In this document: piece by piece, positions 43,336 to 52,904 of the stretch
Layout: each line of letters starts with the position of its first letter
Numbering within the stretch: the first letter of the stretch is position 1
Assembly: GCF_002917105.1 (NCBI RefSeq)
Contig: NZ_PQFZ01000010.1
Coordinates: forward strand, 62,001 to 126,000
Direction of reading: 5' to 3'
Source of the DNA: Allobosea psychrotolerans
GTDB taxonomy: Bacteria > Pseudomonadota > Alphaproteobacteria > Rhizobiales > Beijerinckiaceae
Length of the DNA stretch: 64,000 bases
The notes under the pieces: generated by a model
What the model was told of the DNA's origin: nothing
Database searches by the model: none
Seen by the model: only the letters and a program-made list of their open reading frames with translations
Position numbers and translations under genes: made by a program

Positions 43336-44235
43336 ATGAACCTGCGTCAGATCGAGCTGTTGCGTGCCGTCATGCGATGCGAGACGACGGTGAGGGCCGC
43401 CCAGGAATTGGGCCTGTCCCAGCCCGCCGTCAGCAATGCGATCAAGCATCTGGAAGGCCAGGTCGGCTTCCCGCTGTTCGAGCGGGTCAACAACCGCCTG
43501 TTCCCGACGGCCGAGGCGCGGGCGATCTACCAGGACTCCGATCCGATCTTCCAGATGCACGCCGCCCTGGAAGCCAGGGTCCAGGATCTGAAGGAGAACC
43601 GGGCCGGGCATGTCCGGCTCATCGCCACGCCGCCGCTGGGCTACAGCGTCATTCCCCGCGCGCTCGGCAGCTTCCTCGCCAAGCGGCCCAAGATGCGGGT
43701 ATTCTTCGATGTCCGCCGCTTCGAGAACGTCATCGACAGCGTCGAGAACGGCGTCGCCGAATTGGGCTTCGTCATGGGGCTGAACGAAAACCGCGCGCTC
43801 AATGCCGAGGTCTTCTTCTCCGAGCGCATGGTCTGCGTGATGCGGCCCGACCACCCGCTCGCCGGGAAGAACACGATCTATCCCAGCGACCTCAGGAGCG
43901 TGCCCTTCATCGCGCTCGAGCGCGGCAGCAGGATGGGCACCATCGTGCGCCAGGCCTTCACCGAGGCCGGGGAGCCCTTCAATTTCGCCGTCGAGGTCCG
44001 CTATTGCAACACGGCCTGCGTGCTCGCCGAAAACGGCGTCGGCGTCGCGGTGGTCGATCCGCTGTCGCCGCTGTTCAGCGGCCATTACAACCTCGCCATC
44101 CGGGCTTTTGAGCCCGCCGTGCAGGTTTCCGCCTCCGTGGTGAGCTCGCGCAAGCGGCCCCTGTCGCGCGCTGCCGAAGCCTTCCTGCGTGAGGTGCGCG
44201 TCGTTGTCGGCGAGGTCGCGGGCAAGCTCGCCTGA
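43336..44235 (+). CDS. LysR-family transcriptional regulator
   Basis: 299 aa, the family length. N-terminal HTH: MNLRQIELLRAVMRCETTVRAAQELGLSQPAVSNAIKHLE (1-40). The effector domain (about 90-295) starts VRLIATPPLGYSVIPRALGSF. The VNNRLFPTAEAR linker is usual. It sits between two amidohydrolase genes on the same strand, so it may control the orphan binding protein, the second amidohydrolase and the carboxylase-like hydrolase downstream, or the gene upstream. Confidence 0.9.
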   Translation: MNLRQIELLRAVMRCETTVRAAQELGLSQPAVSNAIKHLEGQVGFPLFERVNNRLFPTAEARAIYQDSDPIFQMHAALEARVQDLKENRAGHVRLIATPPLGYSVIPRALGSFLAKRPKMRVFFDVRRFENVIDSVENGVAELGFVMGLNENRALNAEVFFSERMVCVMRPDHPLAGKNTIYPSDLRSVPFIALERGSRMGTIVRQAFTEAGEPFNFAVEVRYCNTACVLAENGVGVAVVDPLSPLFSGHYNLAIRAFEPAVQVSASVVSSRKRPLSRAAEAFLREVRVVVGEVAGKLA

Positions 44236-44445
44236 CGGTATTCGCCCGGCAAATGGCGGCCCCGAATAAAGCATAGGCGCGGGCATTGCCCGGCCACAAT
44301 GCCTGCCCCACAGTCTCGCTGCGCACATCATCCCGGCAGCGCCGGGCATTCCACAGTCCCTGCCGCACCGGCCCCTTGCGATCCGCATCAGCGTGCTCGC
44401 TCGGGCAAGGCTTGCGCCCATGCCGCCATCATCGAGAGACCCATA

Positions 44446-46023
44446 ATGCTGAATCGCCGCCACTTCCTCGCAGGCACGGCCGCAACGGGCCTCGTCTCGC
44501 GCCCAGCTCTGGTGCGGGCCGCCTCAGTGACGACGCTGAAATTCATCCCGGTAATCGACCTCGCCTTCACCGACCCGATCTACGCGACCGCCCAGGTCTC
44601 CCGCACCCATGGCTTCATGGTGTTCGACACGCTCTACGGCATGAACACCAGGCTCGAGATCTCGCCGCAGATGGTCGAGGGCCACACGGTCGAGAATGAC
44701 GGCAAGCTCTGGAACCTGACCCTGCGCGACGGCCTCGCCTGGCATGACGGCGAGAAGGTCACGGCGCGCGATTGCGTCGCCAGCATCAGGCGCTGGGCCA
44801 AGCGGGATGCGGCCGGCGACGCCTTGATGCAGGCGACCGACGAACTCTCCGCCCCCGACGACAGGACGATCCGCTTCCGTCTCAAGGCGCCCTTCCCCTA
44901 TCTGCCCTATGCGCTCGGCAAGGTCTCGGCGCCGGTCTGCTTCATGATGCCGGAGCGGCTCGCCAACACCGATCCGTTCAAGCTCATTCCCGAGGTGATC
45001 GGCTCGGGCCCCTTCCGCTACAAGGCCGACGAGCGGGTGCCCGGTGCGCGCAACGTCTATGAGCGCTTCGCCGGCTACAAGCCGCGCGAGGGCACGCCGG
45101 ACTGGACGTCTGGCCCCAAGATCGTGAATTTCGACCGCGTGGAATGGACGACCATGCCGGATGCCGCGACCGGCACCTCGGCCGTGCAGGCCGGCGAGCA
45201 GGACTGGCAGGAGGCGATGCCGCACGACCTCTTGCCCATCGTCGCCCGCAGCAAATCCGTCCGCACCGCGGTGCTCGATCCGCTCGGCTTCACCTGCCAG
45301 ATGCGGGTCAACCATCTGCAGCCGCCCTTCGACAATCCGGCGATCCGCCGCGCCCTGCTCGGCGCGATCGACCAGGAGGCCTTCATGATCGCGGTCGCGG
45401 GCGACGATCCCGCCTTCCGTCATAGCCCGCTCGGTTATTTCACGCCGGGCACCCCGATGGGTAGCGAGGTCGGGCTCGATATCTTCCGCGGTCCGCGCGA
45501 CTACGACAAGGTCAAGCGCGACCTCAAGGCGGCGGGCTATGCCGGCGAGAAGGTCGTGCTGCTCGTGCCCGCCGATTCGCTGGCGCAGAAGCCGCTCGGC
45601 GACATCGCGGCCGATGTGATGAAACAGGCCGGCATGAATGTCGAATACACCGCGCTCGATTTCGGCTCGGTGCTCAAGCGCCGCGTCAACAAGGGCCCGG
45701 CCGACCAGGGCGGCTGGAACGCTTTTGTCGGCAACTGGCAGGGCATGGACTGGCTCAACCCGCTGGTGCATTCGACTTTGCGCGGCGACGGCGCCTTCCC
45801 CGGCTGGGTCTCCAGTCCGAAGATCGAAGCGCTGCGCGCGCAATGGCTTTCGACCGGCGACGATGCCGGGCAGAAGCGCATCTGCGACGAAATCCAGAAG
45901 ACCGCCTTCGAGGAAGTGCCGTATTACCCGATCGGCCAGTACAAGCAGCCGACCCTCTTCCGCACCGACCTTGGCGGCATCATGAACGGCACCGCCGTGT
46001 TCTGGAATGTGAAGCGCAACTGA
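44446..46023 (+). CDS. Orphan oligopeptide-type ABC substrate-binding protein (SBP family 5)
   Basis: 525 aa from the ATG at 44446; the longer open frame before it is rejected because LNRRHFLAGTAATGLVSRP is a good Tat leader. Mature part: DPIYATAQVSRTHGFMVFDTLYGMNTRLEISPQMVEGHTVEN, TLRDGLAWHDGEKVTARDCVASIRRWAKRD and VIGSGPFRYKADERVPG. It is a close paralogue of the Dpp-type protein at 28877 (same phrases LRDGL-WHDG and DCVASI-RWA). No permease or ATPase genes adjoin it, so it may feed the Dpp permease at 30.5-34 kb. The 210 bases before it hold no recognised site. Confidence 0.88.
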   Translation: MLNRRHFLAGTAATGLVSRPALVRAASVTTLKFIPVIDLAFTDPIYATAQVSRTHGFMVFDTLYGMNTRLEISPQMVEGHTVENDGKLWNLTLRDGLAWHDGEKVTARDCVASIRRWAKRDAAGDALMQATDELSAPDDRTIRFRLKAPFPYLPYALGKVSAPVCFMMPERLANTDPFKLIPEVIGSGPFRYKADERVPGARNVYERFAGYKPREGTPDWTSGPKIVNFDRVEWTTMPDAATGTSAVQAGEQDWQEAMPHDLLPIVARSKSVRTAVLDPLGFTCQMRVNHLQPPFDNPAIRRALLGAIDQEAFMIAVAGDDPAFRHSPLGYFTPGTPMGSEVGLDIFRGPRDYDKVKRDLKAAGYAGEKVVLLVPADSLAQKPLGDIAADVMKQAGMNVEYTALDFGSVLKRRVNKGPADQGGWNAFVGNWQGMDWLNPLVHSTLRGDGAFPGWVSSPKIEALRAQWLSTGDDAGQKRICDEIQKTAFEEVPYYPIGQYKQPTLFRTDLGGIMNGTAVFWNVKRN

Positions 46024-46051
46024 CCGGGAGCTGCCTGATGGGATGCGCGCG

Positions 46052-47446
46052 ATGAACCTGCTGATCAAGGACACGACCGTCGTCACCTGCGACGACGAGC
46101 GGCGCATCATCGAGCGCGGCGCGATCGCCATCATCGGCGACCGCATCGCCGCGATCGGCGAGACGGCTGCGCTGGAGCAGGCCTATCCGGATTGCGAGCG
46201 CATCTCCGGGCGCGGGCTCGCCGTGCTGCCGGGCTTCATCAACGCCCATACCCACACCGTCCTGACCGCGCTGCGCGGCACGGTCGAGGATTGGGATGGC
46301 GAGATCATCTACCGCTACATGTCGCCGGTCTCCTATACGATGAGCGACCATGAGCGGGCGGTGATGGCCTCGCTCGGCTGCCTGGAGGCGATCCGCAGCG
46401 GCGCGACGACGCTGGTCGACCCGTTCCGCCACGTCCCCTCCTATGCCGGCGCGATGGCCGATACCGGCTTGAGGCTCTGGCTCTCGGAAAGCTGCGCCGA
46501 TATCGACACGCGAAAAATCCGCTTCGGCGAATACGGCATCGACGAGGCCTTCGGACAGGGCTTCCTCGACCGCACGCAGATGCTGATCGAGGGCTGGAAC
46601 GGCGCCCGCAACGGCCGCGTCAACTGCCAGATCGCGGCGCATGCCCCCGACAACTGCTCGCCCGCCATGCTGCGCAGGCTCAAGGACATGGCCGGGCATC
46701 ACGGCCTCACCCGCACCTGCCATCTGGCGCAGAGCCCGGGCGAGATCGCAGCCGTCAAGGCGGCCCATGGCCTGACGCCTGCCGGCTATCTCGACCGCGA
46801 GGGCTTCCTCGGCCCGGACCTGACCTGCGCCCACTGGACCTATTGCACGCCCGCCGACATCGCGCTGCTCGCCGAGCGCGGCGTCCAGATGGCGCACAAC
46901 CCGGCCAACTCCTCGCGCAAGGGCCCGCACACCGTCGCCATCGGCCTGATCCGCGACGCCGGCGTCAACATCGCGCTCGGCACCGACAACATGACCGAGG
47001 ATCTGTTCCACGCCCTCAAGATCGGCCTGATCCTGCATCGCGGCGGGCGCGGCCGCGACACCGAAGGCGGTATCGATCCGCAGCCGCAGGACATGCTCGA
47101 CATGATCACGCGCAACGGCGCCCGCTCAGTCGGCGCGCAGGACCAGATCGGTTCGCTGGAAACCGGCAAGAAGGCCGATCTCACCATCATCGACCTCAAT
47201 CAGCCGGTGATGCGGCCGCTGATCCGCCTGGTCTCCAATCTCGTGCATTACGGCCATCCCGGCATCGTTCATTCCGTCATCGTCGACGGCGAATTCGTGA
47301 TGCGCGACCGCAAGGTGCTGACGCTCGACGAACAGGCCCTGCTCGACGAAGCCCAGGCCGTCACCCAGCGTGTCTGGGAGCGGATGATCGCCGCCAATCC
47401 CGACATCGCGCCACCGCAAGGCGAATTGCGCTGGCTCGACGCGTGA
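46052..47446 (+). CDS. ATZ/TRZ-type amidohydrolase, second copy
   Basis: 464 aa from the ATG at 46052; an ATG at 46043 adds three residues. Metal histidines 66 and 68 in FINAHTHTVL. Further ligands in TRTCHLAQSPGEIA, TCAHWTYCTPADIA (family subtype SAH/TRZ-like) and ALGTDNMTEDLF with the metal Asp. LETGKKADLTIIDLNQPVMRPLIRLVSNLVHYG closes the sequence as in chlorohydrolases and adenosine/SAH deaminases. It follows the orphan binding protein by 28 bases and likely processes its ligand. Confidence 0.88.
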   Translation: MNLLIKDTTVVTCDDERRIIERGAIAIIGDRIAAIGETAALEQAYPDCERISGRGLAVLPGFINAHTHTVLTALRGTVEDWDGEIIYRYMSPVSYTMSDHERAVMASLGCLEAIRSGATTLVDPFRHVPSYAGAMADTGLRLWLSESCADIDTRKIRFGEYGIDEAFGQGFLDRTQMLIEGWNGARNGRVNCQIAAHAPDNCSPAMLRRLKDMAGHHGLTRTCHLAQSPGEIAAVKAAHGLTPAGYLDREGFLGPDLTCAHWTYCTPADIALLAERGVQMAHNPANSSRKGPHTVAIGLIRDAGVNIALGTDNMTEDLFHALKIGLILHRGGRGRDTEGGIDPQPQDMLDMITRNGARSVGAQDQIGSLETGKKADLTIIDLNQPVMRPLIRLVSNLVHYGHPGIVHSVIVDGEFVMRDRKVLTLDEQALLDEAQAVTQRVWERMIAANPDIAPPQGELRWLDA

Positions 47447-47506
47447 GCGACACCCCTCACCGCCAAACACGACCAGGCCCGAAGCCGACCAGACCCAAGC
47501 CGGACA

Positions 47507-48799
47507 ATGCCCATGAAGCCCATCTCGCCCGAAGCCGTCAGGACAGCGATCGCCGCCCAGCGCCCGGTCGTCGAAAGCCTGTTCGACCGCCTGGCGCAAG
47601 GCAGCCAGGGCGAGCCCGGCATCATGCGCGACACCTATGGCGCGGGCGAGAATTTCGCGCATGAGCTCATCGCCAGCCATGGCGCGGATCAAGGCCTGCA
47701 GATCCGTCGCGACGCCGCCGCCAACACCTATCTGACCTGGCCGGGCAGCGAGCAGGGCGCGCCGCGCATCCTGCTCGGCTCGCATCTCGACAGCGTGCCC
47801 CATGGCGGCAATTTCGACGGCGCGGCCGGCGTCGTCGCGGGGCTGACGGTCATCGCCGCCATGAAGGCGCTGGGACTGCGCCCACGCTGCGACATCACCG
47901 TGATGGGCGTGCGCGCCGAGGAGAGCGTCTGGTTCGAGGTCTCCTATATCGGCAGCCGCTCGGCGCTGGGCACATTGCCCAACGGCGCCCTCGACGCGAA
48001 AAGGATCGACACCGGGCGCGATCTCGCCAGCCACATCGCCGCATGCGGCGGCGATGTCGAGGCGCTCCGGCAAGGCCGCCGGGAGCTCGATCCCGCAACG
48101 ATCCGCGCCTTCCTCGAAGTCCATATCGAGCAGGCCCCGAGCCTGGCCGAGGCCGGCCTGCCGCTCGCCATCTGCAGCGGCATCCCCGGCAATTTCCGTT
48201 ATCCCAACGCACGCATCAATGGACGCCACGACCATGTCGGCACGCCGCGCCGCTTCCGCCGCGACGCCGCGATGGCCGGCGCAGAGCTGGCGATGGCGCT
48301 CGACCGGCTCTGGGCAGAGCAGGAGGCGGCCGGCATCCCGCTCGCCATCACCTTCGGCCGCTTTCACACCGATCCTGCCATGCATGGTTTGACCACGGTG
48401 CCCGGCGCCTTCGATTTCAGTCTCGATGTGCGCGCCTATGACCCTGCCGTGCTGTCGCATCTCGAGGCGCGCATGCTCGCGATCATTGGCGAAATCGAGG
48501 CGCGGCGGAATGTCAGCTTTGCCCTGGGCCCGCGCGCCTCCGCCAGCGTCGGCATGGTCGACCCCGCAATCGCGTCCCAGCTCCAGGCAGCGGCACAGAG
48601 CCAGGGCCTGCCCGGCACGATGATGGGAAGCCCCGCCTCGCATGATGCGGCCGCCTTCGCGGCAGCAGGCGTCCCCGTCGGCATGATCTTCGTGCGCAAC
48701 GAAAACGGCAGTCACAATCCCCATGAAGCGATGGAGATCGACGATTTCCTCGACGCCTGCGCCGTGCTGACGAGCTGGGTCGCCGATCAGGCCGCCTAG
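47507..48799 (+). CDS. Zn-dependent M20 hydrolase (N-carbamoyl-amino acid / allantoate amidohydrolase type)
   Basis: 430 aa (428 from the second ATG at 47513). The hydantoinase/carbamoylase family pattern is present: LGSHLDSVPHGGNFDGAAGV, VRAEESVWFEVSYIGSR, EVHIEQAPSLAEAGLPLAI, the substrate-binding GRHDHVGTPRRFRRDAA (usually HAGxxPMxxR), and GSPASHDAAAFA with a late metal His. These enzymes release CO2 and ammonia from N-carbamoyl groups. Genes upstream encode ring-opening amidohydrolases, so a carbamoyl product is plausible. The HDHVGTPRRF variant is unusual and may reflect a different substrate. Confidence 0.87.
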   Translation: MPMKPISPEAVRTAIAAQRPVVESLFDRLAQGSQGEPGIMRDTYGAGENFAHELIASHGADQGLQIRRDAAANTYLTWPGSEQGAPRILLGSHLDSVPHGGNFDGAAGVVAGLTVIAAMKALGLRPRCDITVMGVRAEESVWFEVSYIGSRSALGTLPNGALDAKRIDTGRDLASHIAACGGDVEALRQGRRELDPATIRAFLEVHIEQAPSLAEAGLPLAICSGIPGNFRYPNARINGRHDHVGTPRRFRRDAAMAGAELAMALDRLWAEQEAAGIPLAITFGRFHTDPAMHGLTTVPGAFDFSLDVRAYDPAVLSHLEARMLAIIGEIEARRNVSFALGPRASASVGMVDPAIASQLQAAAQSQGLPGTMMGSPASHDAAAFAAAGVPVGMIFVRNENGSHNPHEAMEIDDFLDACAVLTSWVADQAA

Positions 48800-48962
48800 A
48801 ACTCACCGGACAATCGCTTTGCGACGCTCCCTGACCGAGGTCCCCGCTTAATCACGAAGCGAAGACCCGTGCAGGAACGATGCTTGCGGTGCCGGCAAGG
48901 CGACCGCTACTGTATGAGGACAGGGATCAAGAGCTGGAAATCAGCCGGAGCGAGGAAACGGC

Positions 48963-49808
48963 ATGTCGGATGCCTTGCGCATAGCGCATGGAGCCTTCGG
49001 GCGGGTGGCGTTGCTCGACATGGACCGAAGCCTGGTCCGGCACGCGCATCCCCATTGTCATGTCCTGCTCAAGGTCGATGGCGACGATACCCAGTTCCTC
49101 GTCGGCGACCATGTCGCGCCCCTGACCGATGATCTCGCGGTGCTGGTCAATGCCTGGGAGAGCCACGCCTATATTCACGATTCGCGCCGCAAGAACGCGC
49201 TGATCCTGGCGCTGTATATCGAGCCGGACTGGCTGCGCAGCTTCAGGCCGAACTGGGCGGCGAGCGGCGCTCCGGGGTTCTTCGAGCATTCGGCCGGCGA
49301 GGTCACGGCGCATATCCGCCAGACCGCGCTCGACCTTGCCGCAGAGATGGTTCACGAGCCCGGCGCCTCGCATCGACAGGAGAGCCTGCTCTCGGAGCTG
49401 ATGATCGCGGTGATCGAGCGTTTCACGCCCTGGCGCACCATCGGCGCCTCCCTGCGCGAGATCGCGCGCGCCAATGCGGTCGACTGGCGCGTCGGCCGTG
49501 CGATCTCGCTGATGCGGGGCGATCCGGCGGCCTCGCCCAGCGTCGACAAGCTGGCGAAGGAAGCAGGTCTGTCACGCGCGCATTTCTTCCGGGTCTTCGA
49601 GACCTCGACCGGCGTGACGCCGCATGTCTTCCTCAACGTCGTCAAGGTCGAGATGGCTGTCGGTGCGATCGTCGAGGGCGAGGAGACATTCTCGGCGATT
49701 TCGGACCGGCTCGGCTTCAGCGTGCCCGCCCATTTCACCCGCTTCTTCCGCGATCACTGCAGCGTCGCGCCGAGCGCCTTCAGGCAGGTGGCGCGACTGG
49801 GCCGGTAG
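48963..49808 (+). CDS. AraC-family transcriptional regulator
   Basis: 281 aa; GAGGAA six bases before the ATG. The N-terminal half is a cupin-like sensory fold with RHAHPHCHVLLKVDGDDTQFLVGD. The C-terminal two HTH units (about 180-280) read DKLAKEAGLSRAHFFRVFETSTGVTPHVFLN and FSAISDRLGFSVPAHFTRFFRDHCSVAPSAFRQ. It stands alone upstream of the molybdenum-hydroxylase operon on the same strand and is the obvious candidate activator. The 135 bases between the two contain no clear operator. Confidence 0.9.
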   Translation: MSDALRIAHGAFGRVALLDMDRSLVRHAHPHCHVLLKVDGDDTQFLVGDHVAPLTDDLAVLVNAWESHAYIHDSRRKNALILALYIEPDWLRSFRPNWAASGAPGFFEHSAGEVTAHIRQTALDLAAEMVHEPGASHRQESLLSELMIAVIERFTPWRTIGASLREIARANAVDWRVGRAISLMRGDPAASPSVDKLAKEAGLSRAHFFRVFETSTGVTPHVFLNVVKVEMAVGAIVEGEETFSAISDRLGFSVPAHFTRFFRDHCSVAPSAFRQVARLGR

Positions 49809-49943
49809 GAAGCCTTCCGCTGCCGAGTCATTTTGAGACTTTTCGGTAAGTCGCGAGACCCTGCGGGATCGCGCCACGACCGCTGATCGCCGAGCCTCCC
49901 ACCCCAGACGCCCATCAGAGCGCGTCATCGGGAGCAGGCGTCG

Positions 49944-52904
49944 GTGCGGCCAGAGACCATCTCATGGACGGGACAATCGGTGGAGCGCGTCGAGGACGCG
50001 GCCCTGCTGACCGGCCGTGGCCGTTTCATCGATGATCTCGGCGTCAGGCCCGGCACGCTCCATGCCGCCATCCTGCGCTCGCCCCATGCCCATGCCGATA
50101 TCCTTTCCATCGACAGCACAGCCGCCGCCGCCATGCCCGGCGTCGCCGCGATCGTCACGGGCCGTGACCTCGCGAGGCTGACGACGCCGATGGTCGCCGG
50201 GCTCAAGGTCGCGGTAGAGAACTGGCCGATGGCCGTCGAGCGCGTGCGCTATGTCGGCGAGCCGGTCGCGATCGTCGTCGCGCAGGACCGGTATCTTGCC
50301 GAGGATGCGCTGGACGCGATCGAGATCGAATACGCTCCGCGCCCCTGCGTCGTCGATCCGCTTGCGAGCCTCGGGGCCGATGCCCCGGTCCTCCACGACA
50401 AGGCCGGCGCCAACCTCGTCAGCGACCGTTGCTTTCGCTATGGCGAGCCGGAGGCCGCTTTCGCACAAGCAGCGCACCGCCTCGAAGTTTCCATCGCCTA
50501 TCCGCGCAACACCGGCGCGCCGATGGAGACCTTCGGCGTCGTCGCCGACTACGACCCGCATGAGGACGCCTACGAGATCCTCGCCAATTTCCAGGGACCG
50601 TTCAGCATCCATGCGGTGATGGCGCGCTGCCTGAAAGTCCCGGGCAACCGGCTGCGCTTGCGCATGCCGCCGGATTCGGGCGGCAGCTTCGGCGTCAAGC
50701 AGGGCGTGGCGCCCTATGCGGTGCTGATCGGCGTGGCGGCGCGGTTGGCCCGCGCCCCGGTCAAATGGATCGAGGATCGGCTCGAGCATCTGAGCGCCGC
50801 CGTGGCGGCGACGAACCGCGTCACGACGCTGAAGGCCGCCGTCACCAGCGAGGGCCGCATCACGGCGCTGGACTGGGACCAGGTCGAGGATTGCGGCGCC
50901 TATCCGCGCGCGCCCGAGCCCGCCACGCTCTACCGCATGCATGGCAACATGACCGGCGCCTACGACATCGCCAATCTCGCCATCCGCAACCGTGTCGTGC
51001 TGACCAACAAGGCGCCGACCGGCCTCGTGCGCGGCTTCGGCGGCCCGCAGGTCTATTATGCGCTGGAGCGGCTGATGCAGCGCATCGCCGTCACGCTCGG
51101 GCTCGATCCGCTGGCCGTGATCCGCGCCAACCTCATTCAGCGCGGGCAATTTCCCTACCGCACGGCCTCCGGCGCGCTCTACGATTCCGGCGACTATGCG
51201 AAGGCAATCGACCTCGCCGTGGCAGACGGCAGGCTCGCCGAACTGGAGAGGCGCCGCAATGAGGCCCGCGCCGCCGGCAGGCGCTACGGCATCGGCTTTG
51301 CGGCCGCCGTCGAGCCCAGCGTCTCCAATATGGGCTACATCACCTCGGTCCTCACCGCAGCCGAGCGGCAGAAGGCCGGCCCCAAGAACGGCGCGCAGGC
51401 GACGGCGACGGTGTCGCTCGATCCCGTCGGCTCGGTCAGCGTCCATGTCGCTTCCGTGCCGCAGGGGCAGGGTCATCGCACGGTGCTGGCGCAGGTGGTG
51501 GCTGATGTCTTCGGCCTGTCACGCGAGGCCATCAGCGTCGTCGTCGATCTCGATACGGGCAAGGACGCCTGGTCGATCGCATCGGGCAATTATTCCAGCC
51601 GCTTTGCGGCTGCAGTCGCCGGCACGGCGCATCTGGCCGCCACCCGCCTGCGCGACAAGCTGGCTGCGATCGCCGCGAGCCAGCTCGATGTCGCACCCGC
51701 ACAGATCGGGTTTGCGGGCGGCGCCGTCTTCGCGACGGGCGACGCGACCAAAACACTGCCCTTCGGCCGCGTCGCCGCGCTCTCGCACTGGTCGCCGGCG
51801 CTGCTGCCCGACGGAGTCGATCAGGCGATCCGGGAGACCGCCTTCTGGACGCCGCCGGAGCTCGCCGCGCCCACGGAGGATGACCAGGTCAACTCCTCGC
51901 TCTGCCACGGCTTCATCTTCGACATGGCGGGCGTCGAGGTCGATGTCGACACCGGCAAGGTTCGCATCGACCGCTATGTCACCATGCATGATTGCGGGCG
52001 CGTGCTGCATCCCGGCATGGTCGAGGGGCAGATCAGGGGCGGCTTCGCCCAGGCCCTTGGCGCGACCTTCTACGAGGAACTCGCCTATGCCTATGACGGC
52101 GCTTTCCTGACCGGCACCTTCGCCGACTACCTGCTGCCGACCGCGACCGAGACGCCCGATATCGCGATCCTGCACATCGAGACGCCATCGCCCTTCACGC
52201 CGCTCGGCGCCAAGGGTGTGGGCGAAGGCAACTGCATGTCGACGCCGGTCTGCCTTGCCAATGCCGTGGCCGACGCAATCGGGGTCGCGGAACTCGATCT
52301 GCCGCTGACGCCGGCGCGGATCGCCGCGCTCGTCGCCGCCGCCGAGCCGGCCAGGCCGGCATCGGATGGCGGCCGGGCGGCCGAGCTGGGCGCTGCCAGG
52401 CCCGGCGACCGCACACTGCGCGGGGAAGGACAGGCCAAGGTCGCGGCCACGCCCGAAGCGATCTGGGCGATGCTGCTCGACGCCGAGCAACTGGCATCGA
52501 TCATCCCCGGCTGCCACGGCGTCAGGAAGCTGTCGGAGACGCATTTCAAGGCCGATGTGACGCTCGGCGTCGGCCCGGTGAAGGGGCGCTACAAGGCCGA
52601 GATCCGGCTCTCGGACCTTGATGGGCCGAAGGCCGCGACGCTGACCGGTTCGGTCTCCGGCGCGCTCGGCACCGGCGGCGGGTCCGGCCGCGTGATCCTG
52701 TCGGCTGGCGAAGACGGGCTCACCGTCATCTCCTATAGCTACGAGGCCGCCGTGGGCGGCAAGGTCGCGGCCATCGGCGGACGCCTGCTCGACGGCGCGG
52801 CCAAGGCCATCATCGCGCAGTTCTTCGCGGCGCTTGCACGCAAGGCCGCCCCTGCAGGCGCCAGGACCGGCTTCTTCGCCCGCTTGTTGGGGAGGCGCGG
52901 ATGA
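49944..52904 (+). CDS. Molybdenum hydroxylase large subunit fused to a CoxG/SRPBCC domain
   Basis: 986 aa starting at a GTG nine bases after GGGAG. Residues 1 to about 810 are a molybdopterin-cytosine-dinucleotide large subunit: VEDAALLTGRGRFIDD and FAILRSPHAHA-like segment, GGSFGVKQG, GLVRGFGGPQVYYALERLM, PQGQGHRTV and LGAKGVGEGN with the catalytic Glu. Residues about 821-970 are a CoxG domain (GEGQAKVAATPEAIWAML, IIPGCHGV, GRLLDGAAKAIIAQFF). CoxG is normally a separate membrane-anchoring protein. The AYRCSFR loop of CO dehydrogenase is absent, so this is an xanthine-dehydrogenase-like or hydroxybenzoyl-CoA-reductase-like hydroxylase. Stop overlaps the FAD subunit start by four bases. Confidence 0.9.
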   Translation: MRPETISWTGQSVERVEDAALLTGRGRFIDDLGVRPGTLHAAILRSPHAHADILSIDSTAAAAMPGVAAIVTGRDLARLTTPMVAGLKVAVENWPMAVERVRYVGEPVAIVVAQDRYLAEDALDAIEIEYAPRPCVVDPLASLGADAPVLHDKAGANLVSDRCFRYGEPEAAFAQAAHRLEVSIAYPRNTGAPMETFGVVADYDPHEDAYEILANFQGPFSIHAVMARCLKVPGNRLRLRMPPDSGGSFGVKQGVAPYAVLIGVAARLARAPVKWIEDRLEHLSAAVAATNRVTTLKAAVTSEGRITALDWDQVEDCGAYPRAPEPATLYRMHGNMTGAYDIANLAIRNRVVLTNKAPTGLVRGFGGPQVYYALERLMQRIAVTLGLDPLAVIRANLIQRGQFPYRTASGALYDSGDYAKAIDLAVADGRLAELERRRNEARAAGRRYGIGFAAAVEPSVSNMGYITSVLTAAERQKAGPKNGAQATATVSLDPVGSVSVHVASVPQGQGHRTVLAQVVADVFGLSREAISVVVDLDTGKDAWSIASGNYSSRFAAAVAGTAHLAATRLRDKLAAIAASQLDVAPAQIGFAGGAVFATGDATKTLPFGRVAALSHWSPALLPDGVDQAIRETAFWTPPELAAPTEDDQVNSSLCHGFIFDMAGVEVDVDTGKVRIDRYVTMHDCGRVLHPGMVEGQIRGGFAQALGATFYEELAYAYDGAFLTGTFADYLLPTATETPDIAILHIETPSPFTPLGAKGVGEGNCMSTPVCLANAVADAIGVAELDLPLTPARIAALVAAAEPARPASDGGRAAELGAARPGDRTLRGEGQAKVAATPEAIWAMLLDAEQLASIIPGCHGVRKLSETHFKADVTLGVGPVKGRYKAEIRLSDLDGPKAATLTGSVSGALGTGGGSGRVILSAGEDGLTVISYSYEAAVGGKVAAIGGRLLDGAAKAIIAQFFAALARKAAPAGARTGFFARLLGRRG

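Noticed and set aside
41665-44463. A 932-codon open frame on the minus strand
   Set aside because: It is antisense to two well-supported genes (an amidohydrolase and a LysR regulator). High-GC DNA often leaves such frames open; the sequence has no recognisable domain.
49944-52904. Aerobic carbon monoxide dehydrogenase
   Set aside because: The large subunit lacks the AYRCSFR active-site loop of true CoxL, and the neighbours are CoA and organic-acid genes.
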